Below are positions 10,401 through 13,800 of a stretch of 13,800 nt of DNA, piece after piece. The position numbers were made by a program, and so were the translations under genes. The DNA lies in the NCBI GenBank assembly GCA_001953115.1, contig LSSL01000366.1:1-13800 (forward strand), read 5' to 3'. The DNA comes from Smittium mucronatum (Eukaryota; Kickxellomycota; Harpellomycetes; Harpellales; Legeriomycetaceae). Under the pieces are notes generated by a model. The model was not told the origin of the DNA, did not search any database, and saw nothing but the letters and a program-made list of their open reading frames with translations. The stretch's first letter is position 1. Every line of letters starts with the position of its first letter.

Positions 10401-11872
10401 AAAGCCAAAAGGATCCCAAATCAATAAGGAGACCAAATAACTTAAAAATCATCACTAATAGATATTTGGATACAGAGTATCACAAAAATAATATTTCAGT
10501 TACTGCACCAATTCATAAGAAAGATTTACATCATAAACTGCCTATTATAAACAAACGCAAGATGACTGATTTAAACGACCCTCCTACTCCATATATGACC
10601 GTATCCGTTCCCATCCCGTCCCAAAATGCTTCGGCTTCTTCAAATTCTGGTCAAAATGCCTATTCTATTTCTGGTATTGATTCGAAATACTCGTCAAACC
10701 TTCCTACCAGCAAAAGTATTTTAGTCGATAAGGATTTATTTGAAAATGAATCTAATTCATCTTCAATAGTATGCTTCAATGATGGTCTAAAAAATAGTTT
10801 TGAAATCACAGAAACTATAAATTTATCACCTGAATATCACGTAAACAACATTTCTAGAAACAAGTTTATATCCCCAACAGGAGGTTACGGAAAAAAGGAA
10901 TCCGGTTCAGTAATTTATGATTTATATACGAAAAAAGATAAATCTTTTTCTAAAAATGAAATTTTATCTTTTGAAAGCTCCATTAATACAGCATCGACCA
11001 GGGTACTTTGTCATAAACCAAATTCTATATTTGGAAGTCCTACAATCGTAAGACTGCCAAATTTCAATGATTTTTTTATTAATGAAAGCATCTCTAAATT
11101 AAATCATATTATATTTTTTTCGAAACTGACTTGTGTTACTATTAAGGGAGACAGTTCCCCTTTGTTTTCCGATAAAATTTCCTCTGTAATTTCATCTTTG
11201 TACTTTTTAAAAGGAAATTGGGTCAAACAGCTTCCATTACTTGAGAAACTTGAAATAATTAATGTTGGTCTTGTCAGAATACCCGATTCAGTGTTTTCTT
11301 GCACAAATATCAAAGAGTTGAATTTTTCAGAAAATCAAATAAGTAATATCGATCTAAATTTTTTAAAAACCATTCGCAATCAAGTAAATCTGTCTCGAAA
11401 CCCCCTCAATGACTTTTCTATAAGAAGACTAATTGACTCAAACTTTTGCAAATCGATTTACATATGGAATAATATAAACTTATCTTGTGAGAATACGTTT
11501 CTTAAAAGTCATATTCTAGGATTAATGAAAAATTATATGTCGGAAAAAACTCGAACTGCTATTGAGTATAAAGAGAAAATTGCTGAATACAATGGCCTCA
11601 TTATCTCTGAAAGGAGAGGTTTGGATTGTGGATTAAAGGATCCAGAAAACGAATTTGAAATGTTTTCCAAAGAATCACATAATTTAAGGGTAAAGGTAAT
11701 TAGAAGAATAAAGTCTACGATGAGAATCAGGATGCAGAGTCTACTGAGGAATTTAGAGAATAACAATAGTGTTGAATTCCATGCACTGTCCAAAAACGTC
11801 TCAGATGTCAATAAAGCTTTCATGGATTTGATATTTTATGTAAATAATTCCTACGAGCGCTTACAAGAATAA
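7457..11872 (+). CDS. Large Ser/Asn-rich protein with C-terminal leucine-rich repeats
   Basis: This is an uninterrupted 1471-residue frame, far beyond chance here, with a purine (G) at -3 of the ATG. Residues 6-37 are basic (TPPKNKF, then KLQALKPLKAQQAK). About 60-1200 is low-complexity, rich in Ser, Asn and Lys, and looks mostly disordered, with many Ser/Thr-Pro sites (T9-P10, S45-P46 and others) of the kind used by proline-directed kinases. About 1215-1345 forms a short LRR block; the clearest unit is NIKELNFSENQISNID at 1284-1299, then VNLSRNPL. IYIWNN at 1334-1339 resembles the last-repeat cap of fungal LRR proteins. The tail 1360-1471 looks helical, with a basic segment at 1411-1427. No signal peptide or membrane segment is evident. 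The layout recalls spindle-pole/septation scaffolds such as Nud1/Cdc11 and uncharacterised fungal LRR proteins such as S. pombe SPAC926.06c. The LRR call is fairly sure; a scaffold role is inference. Confidence 0.9.
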   Translation: MSRDFRNHTPPKNKFRVLKNKLQALKPLKAQQAKTWMIEVDVPLSPRYEFIEKSDVPLSDFHIFDQTGMYNNRFKSQFPIFKVPKSEFVNHKNHKHDLDSKKLKAQNNSVISLQNDTNTENYLPSTKSTLQVSSQNQEKYNNIYFDYNTRPSSKGENYHNSQIFSNKESSKNYSSITDATESNITTPSTNYKNNKSEPSFPSHIHYNGSYPELDFELFSNLPQKYNSNVKINQNISQSQSDLVGSIGPVPIELPPKKVKNKKFLNFFKDQVTDKNLDSYYPENYELITEEDYSSSVPRYFSKKIIDNLGFMVPSCTEIDQLGINRETVFDESHYLNNAENFSSNINLNSIPNPAKDSDFKNIEESTYYSSRKSSQRFDISNISLSNTSPKILPRKRTISYSSNNLRDLDKPIEDSNFLDNTQPNNSLSPYKAVIHKVKSSNRRKRVIYGKLCEGLQSLNSEKKPTEPLFSSILKDNNKNSTFLSLSDINPGFLIEDNHEIGSRINYDLSSLINHDLQSPINPFSEDSPIIGFSSEIFMESKNKVSNFSGGKEMNPLNISLKEISHPSAPLKNSKPSHISKSPHFSPIDSKFKKISDCEFFLRNSHPGKNKNFKNLSAKKSIIRRMDKYTIDIPTTTEIFSPNESNTNSLRSYYDRLGVSDLLKMFPTEIPTKRFLSSSKNPDLKYLISSTASAKNNICLQKNKNNLTKPSVNILNKSNIIGKDRHQDNYPGDMFLEASNSSPGPFFNENDSYSPPVLANGEFLWYTSMDNSYRDEINRNLDAVLNIGISGLQSHHTSLKSLDLLDYKNKSGLALKDPEKYYNRISLESSKSLNSESSKSDQSNTSDINSKRKSKTVSEISDPKFISKHTNSSKSIPSFFKDRHIHLDDLEQSENSKEGFKIADFERFDLFDYQKESVNFPSPKMDSAPILIHGDKSHNIPRKPALNMKISNIPTLIMPNHPYVQAENKYFNGDFKGILLDAKSQKDPKSIRRPNNLKIITNRYLDTEYHKNNISVTAPIHKKDLHHKLPIINKRKMTDLNDPPTPYMTVSVPIPSQNASASSNSGQNAYSISGIDSKYSSNLPTSKSILVDKDLFENESNSSSIVCFNDGLKNSFEITETINLSPEYHVNNISRNKFISPTGGYGKKESGSVIYDLYTKKDKSFSKNEILSFESSINTASTRVLCHKPNSIFGSPTIVRLPNFNDFFINESISKLNHIIFFSKLTCVTIKGDSSPLFSDKISSVISSLYFLKGNWVKQLPLLEKLEIINVGLVRIPDSVFSCTNIKELNFSENQISNIDLNFLKTIRNQVNLSRNPLNDFSIRRLIDSNFCKSIYIWNNINLSCENTFLKSHILGLMKNYMSEKTRTAIEYKEKIAEYNGLIISERRGLDCGLKDPENEFEMFSKESHNLRVKVIRRIKSTMRIRMQSLLRNLENNNSVEFHALSKNVSDVNKAFMDLIFYVNNSYERLQE

Positions 11873-11873
11873 A
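11868..11873 (+). terminator. AATAAA hexamer overlapping the stop codon
   Basis: The last sense codon, the TAA stop (11870-11872) and the next base spell AATAAA. If used for polyadenylation, the 3' UTR would be only about 10-30 bases. T-rich sequence follows from 11884. Weaker A/T signals lie further on (TATAAA near 11891 and 11908), so the true cleavage site may be downstream and the overlap may be coincidental. Confidence 0.25.
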
Positions 11874-12469
11874 TTATAGGGGGTTTTCTATTATAAATCC
11901 TTTCCTGTATAAAATACTCTTTATTCTCATATTATGCAATCAAGATGATAAAATTTTTTCATTTTCATTAATGTACATACTTTTTTAAAAATAATAATGA
12001 AATTATACTCACTTTTTTTTTCTTTTTAAGGGGAATTTATTTATAATATTTAAATACTAGACGAAACTAAAATAAAAATAAAATAAAAGGAAAAAATAAT
12101 TAATAAATTTCATCCCACTACAATTATACCCACTTATCACTTTTAAAATTGAACTCTAAAACTTACGGGTTTCATTTATAATTTTTTTAGAAAACCTTTA
12201 TAGTAGTTATGATTTGATAATAACTATGATTTATGTTATAATAAACTTATAAAATTTTCTATATAGAGAATAGAAACATGTCAAATTTATTAAGAAAAAA
12301 AAACCTAAACGGTTAGTCAAATGACACCCCATACTGATTGATTCGGCTTAGTTCAACTTGCTTTTTATCAATGATAAACGAAGGTCTAAAGGTTGTTCAA
12401 AATTGAAAATTCTTTTCTGTGATTTAGATACTTATATAGCGTAATTTTCAAATTATACTACACTATTAA
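11873..12469. other. A+T-rich spacer downstream of the LRR gene
   Basis: No gene is visible on either strand. It presumably contains the 3' UTR and polyadenylation site of the upstream gene. An A-rich tract with periodic T at about 12068-12100 resembles the decayed tail at 60-79, but no repeat body is recognisable in front of it. A small inverted repeat (TAGTTAT and ATAACTA, 9-base loop, near 12205-12230) is within chance expectation. Confidence 0.5.
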
Positions 12470-12916
12470 TTGGCAATGTGTTGCAATATTTTTTTTGAGG
12501 AGGTTGAGTGGTGTTGTGGAGGTTGCACCTAGGAATCTAAGAACATTTATTCCCGTGAAAGACTACTTTGGCATGAGAAGATAGAGCTGCTTAACATAAT
12601 TCAAGAAACTTTGCGTAAAAAATCAGTGTTCGACATTCAATTAGATACCAGATACTAACAGCTATTTTTAGAAAGACCAAGAATAACAATTCGACGTTTG
12701 GGTGGGAGATGTATATTTATTAACCCAGAAGTAAAAATTAACTATTTAGAAATTCAATTTTTATCAAGTGGCTTTCTTTCGCTGAAAATGAGCTTAATTT
12801 TCGGATTTAAAACCTCTAGCAATACACTTTTTTGGAACTATACCAAGGGGTGGAGAGGTATCTTTCTATTAGCAAATATATCTTATCGCTGTAGGAACGT
12901 TGATAGAAATTTGTGA
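12470..12916 (+). pseudogene. Decayed C-terminal fragment of a LINE-type reverse transcriptase ORF
   Basis: One frame runs 12470-12913 (148 codons) with only two internal stops, TAG at 12530 and TAA at 12656, before TGA at 12914. About twelve stops would be expected by chance at this composition. Near its start it reads MCCNIFFEEVE, then W at 12509, then CCGGC. The second Cys, eight residues, W, four residues, Cys reproduces the spacing of the C-x-x-C ... H-x4-C zinc knuckle at the C terminus of many LINE ORF2 proteins, with W in place of H. EEVE directly before the His position and an Arg/Leu-rich helix after it (SRERLLWHEKIELL) fit that region. A later RRLGG also fits the segment after the knuckle. 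A 3' UTR-like stretch with AATAAA and an A-rich tail follows at 12984-13040. It lacks the catalytic reverse transcriptase motifs, as a 5'-truncated copy would. The family call rests on motif spacing only. Confidence 0.45.
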
Positions 12917-13040
12917 GGTGAACTCGTTGTAACCATTTTAGTGGTTTTTTATATAATAAAATTTCTCCACAGATAACACCAAGTTTATTTTTTAATGTCG
13001 TTATCCTAAAATAAAATCCCACCAATAAATAAATAAATTA
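12917..13040 (+). mobile_element. 3' UTR and A-rich tail of a LINE-like element, copy 2
   Basis: Positions 12989-13017 match 21-49 at 26 of 29. The reverse complement of about 12984-13018 matches the copy at 13391-13448 over roughly 37 bases with a few differences, including CATTAAAAAATA. AATAAA lies at 13010-13015, and an A-rich tail of AATA/AAT units follows at 13024-13040. It sits directly after a decayed coding frame on the same strand, giving the expected order of ORF end, short 3' UTR, polyadenylation signal and tail. The shared segment is confined to the last part of the element; the upstream sequence does not resemble the block next to copy 3, so the copies may come from related but distinct elements. 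Confidence 0.5.
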
Positions 13041-13380
13041 CTAACACAAAATTTTTTTCACAATTTTGAAACCTATGATTAATCTGCACTGAGTAAGATG
13101 CTGGTAGAGTGGCAGTAGGAAGTTATCGATAGTTTTTTACACTTTAAAGTATTTTTTTGTAGAAATTTAGGGCTGTTTAAAATAAAAAGAATAAAAACCC
13201 ATATCTTTTTAGTTTGAAATTTCTAATATATTTTACTATTTCCCCTCATATTTTTTAGCTCATATTTCTATTAAAGCGAAGCTACCAATTAGATTCTACA
13301 AGTATAAAAAAAAATTAATGGTCATAGGTTATGCAGTTGCTGGATCTTCGAGAATTTTAGTTTATTTGGAATATACTCGA
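13041..13380. other. A+T-rich spacer between two retroelement ends
   Basis: No gene or RNA is recognisable. The stretch separates the tail of copy 2 (+ strand) from the T tract of copy 3 (- strand), so the two element tails face each other across about 340 bases. Runs of A at 13308-13316 and of T near 13068 add to the homopolymer content. Confidence 0.4.
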
Positions 13381-13448
13381 TTTTTTTTTTTATCACGGAA
13401 TTTTATTGTAAGACAACTTCATTAAAAAATATACTAAAAAAATATGAA
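13381..13448 (-). mobile_element. 3' end of a LINE-like element, copy 3, with poly(T)/poly(A) tail
   Basis: On the - strand this reads as a 58-bp segment (13448 down to 13391) that matches window positions 1-58 at 52 of 58 without gaps. AATAAA on the - strand lies at 13407-13402, and about ten bases later an A run begins, seen on the + strand as 11 T at 13381-13391. This is the cleanest tail of the family here, which suggests the youngest insertion. The body of the element should run to the right, into the G+C-richer block at 13449-13800. The repeat and tail are seen directly; insertion by target-primed reverse transcription is inference. Confidence 0.6.
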
Positions 13449-13800
13449 AAAAACAAAAAGACGTATAGAAAAGACTATTATCCTAACTATAATAAGCTCC
13501 TCTGCCGGACTACCGGCTGCGTACCTACGGGAAAAGGGTTCAATCTATCAACCGAAAGACCCCCCCCCCATGGCATTGCTTCAAGTAGGTGTATGGCTGA
13601 GGTTACAAGCAGTCAATGATTATTCTCTTTGTAAATGAACAGCAGTTCATTGAAGCTATTGAGCTCCTAGTCAGAGCCTACCTCTAACAGGATTAATAAA
13701 ATTAGGCCCCTACCCAAACGTAGGTTTGATCGACATGGCTTTCCTACAAATAGCTGTTAGACTCTGGGATCCGTCTGACTGTCGAACGCTGGACTTTTGC
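13449..13800 (-). pseudogene. Degenerate G+C-richer retroelement body, partial
   Basis: Base composition changes sharply at about 13490, from very A+T-rich to near balanced, which marks sequence of different origin. Given the tail at 13381-13448, the coding strand should be -. One - strand frame runs from the right edge to a TAG near 13485 with six internal stops (TAG, TGA, TAG, TGA, TAA, TGA), each explicable by one transition from a Gln, Arg or Trp codon. Between stops it is coding-like (for example KAMSIKPTFG and VDRLNPFPVGTQP). On the + strand, three overlapping frames are also open in turn: ALLQVGVWLRLQAVNDYSL, then FVNEQQFIEAIELL, then LIDMAFLQIAVRLWD to the right edge. They could be a frameshifted gag-like ORF. 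I cannot decide the strand or name the family. A run of 10 C (13560-13569) may be a frameshift site. The block continues outside the window. Confidence 0.35.
13560..13569. repeat. Homopolymer of 10 C
   Basis: Ten consecutive C occur inside the degenerate coding-like block. In a region where G+C is otherwise scarce this is striking. It is a likely site of replication slippage, and also of sequencing or assembly error, which could account for a frame change nearby. Confidence 0.7.

Noticed and set aside
13444..13638. 64-codon + strand frame at the right end as a real gene
   Set aside because: It starts inside the retroelement 3' end, runs through a 10-C homopolymer and stops abruptly. It fits better as part of a decayed element.
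13634..13651. Hairpin AATGAAC, AGCA, GTTCATT
   Set aside because: A 7-bp stem inside a degenerate coding-like block, with no sign of an independent role.
1..13800. CRISPR array, bacterial operon or prophage
   Set aside because: There are no regularly spaced repeats, no ribosome-binding sites and no phage or Cas genes. The sequence is eukaryotic in character.

Overview
This is a very A+T-rich eukaryotic window. There are no bacterial-style operons, no dense gene packing and no ribosome-binding sites. It holds one large intact gene in otherwise gene-poor, repeat-scarred DNA. The gene product is Ser/Asn-rich with a C-terminal leucine-rich repeat (LRR) block. Together with a pyrimidine-rich upstream stretch and decayed poly(A)-type retroelements, this suggests a fungus, perhaps an early-diverging A+T-rich lineage. 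That assignment is inference only.

Layout. (1) Positions 1-80: a sequence with AATAAA followed by an A-rich tail, read as the 3' end of a non-LTR (LINE-like) retroelement on the + strand; its body lies off the left edge. (2) 81-5022: about 5 kb with no supportable gene. (3) 5023-5314: an imperfect palindromic element whose T-rich left edge and A-rich right edge look like two 3' retroelement ends placed tail-outward. (4) 5315-7260: no supportable gene. (5) 7457-11872: the single confident gene, 1471 residues and intronless. (6) 11873-12469: A+T-rich downstream spacer. (7) 12470-13040: a decayed LINE C-terminal coding fragment with a degenerate zinc knuckle, then a 3' UTR with AATAAA and an A-rich tail, on the + strand. 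(8) 13381-13448: a third copy of the same 3' end on the - strand, 52/58 identical to the copy at 1-58 and preceded by a T tract (a poly(A) tail on the - strand). (9) 13449-13800: a clearly G+C-richer, degenerate coding-like block that runs off the right edge.

The most notable structure is the set of related retroelement 3' ends in both orientations: 1-58 and 12984-13018 on +, 13391-13448 and more weakly 5081-5103 on -. Two of them form a 58-bp inverted repeat 13.4 kb apart that brackets the LRR gene. I do not see a new multi-gene system. The window reads as one host gene in a retroelement-decay landscape.
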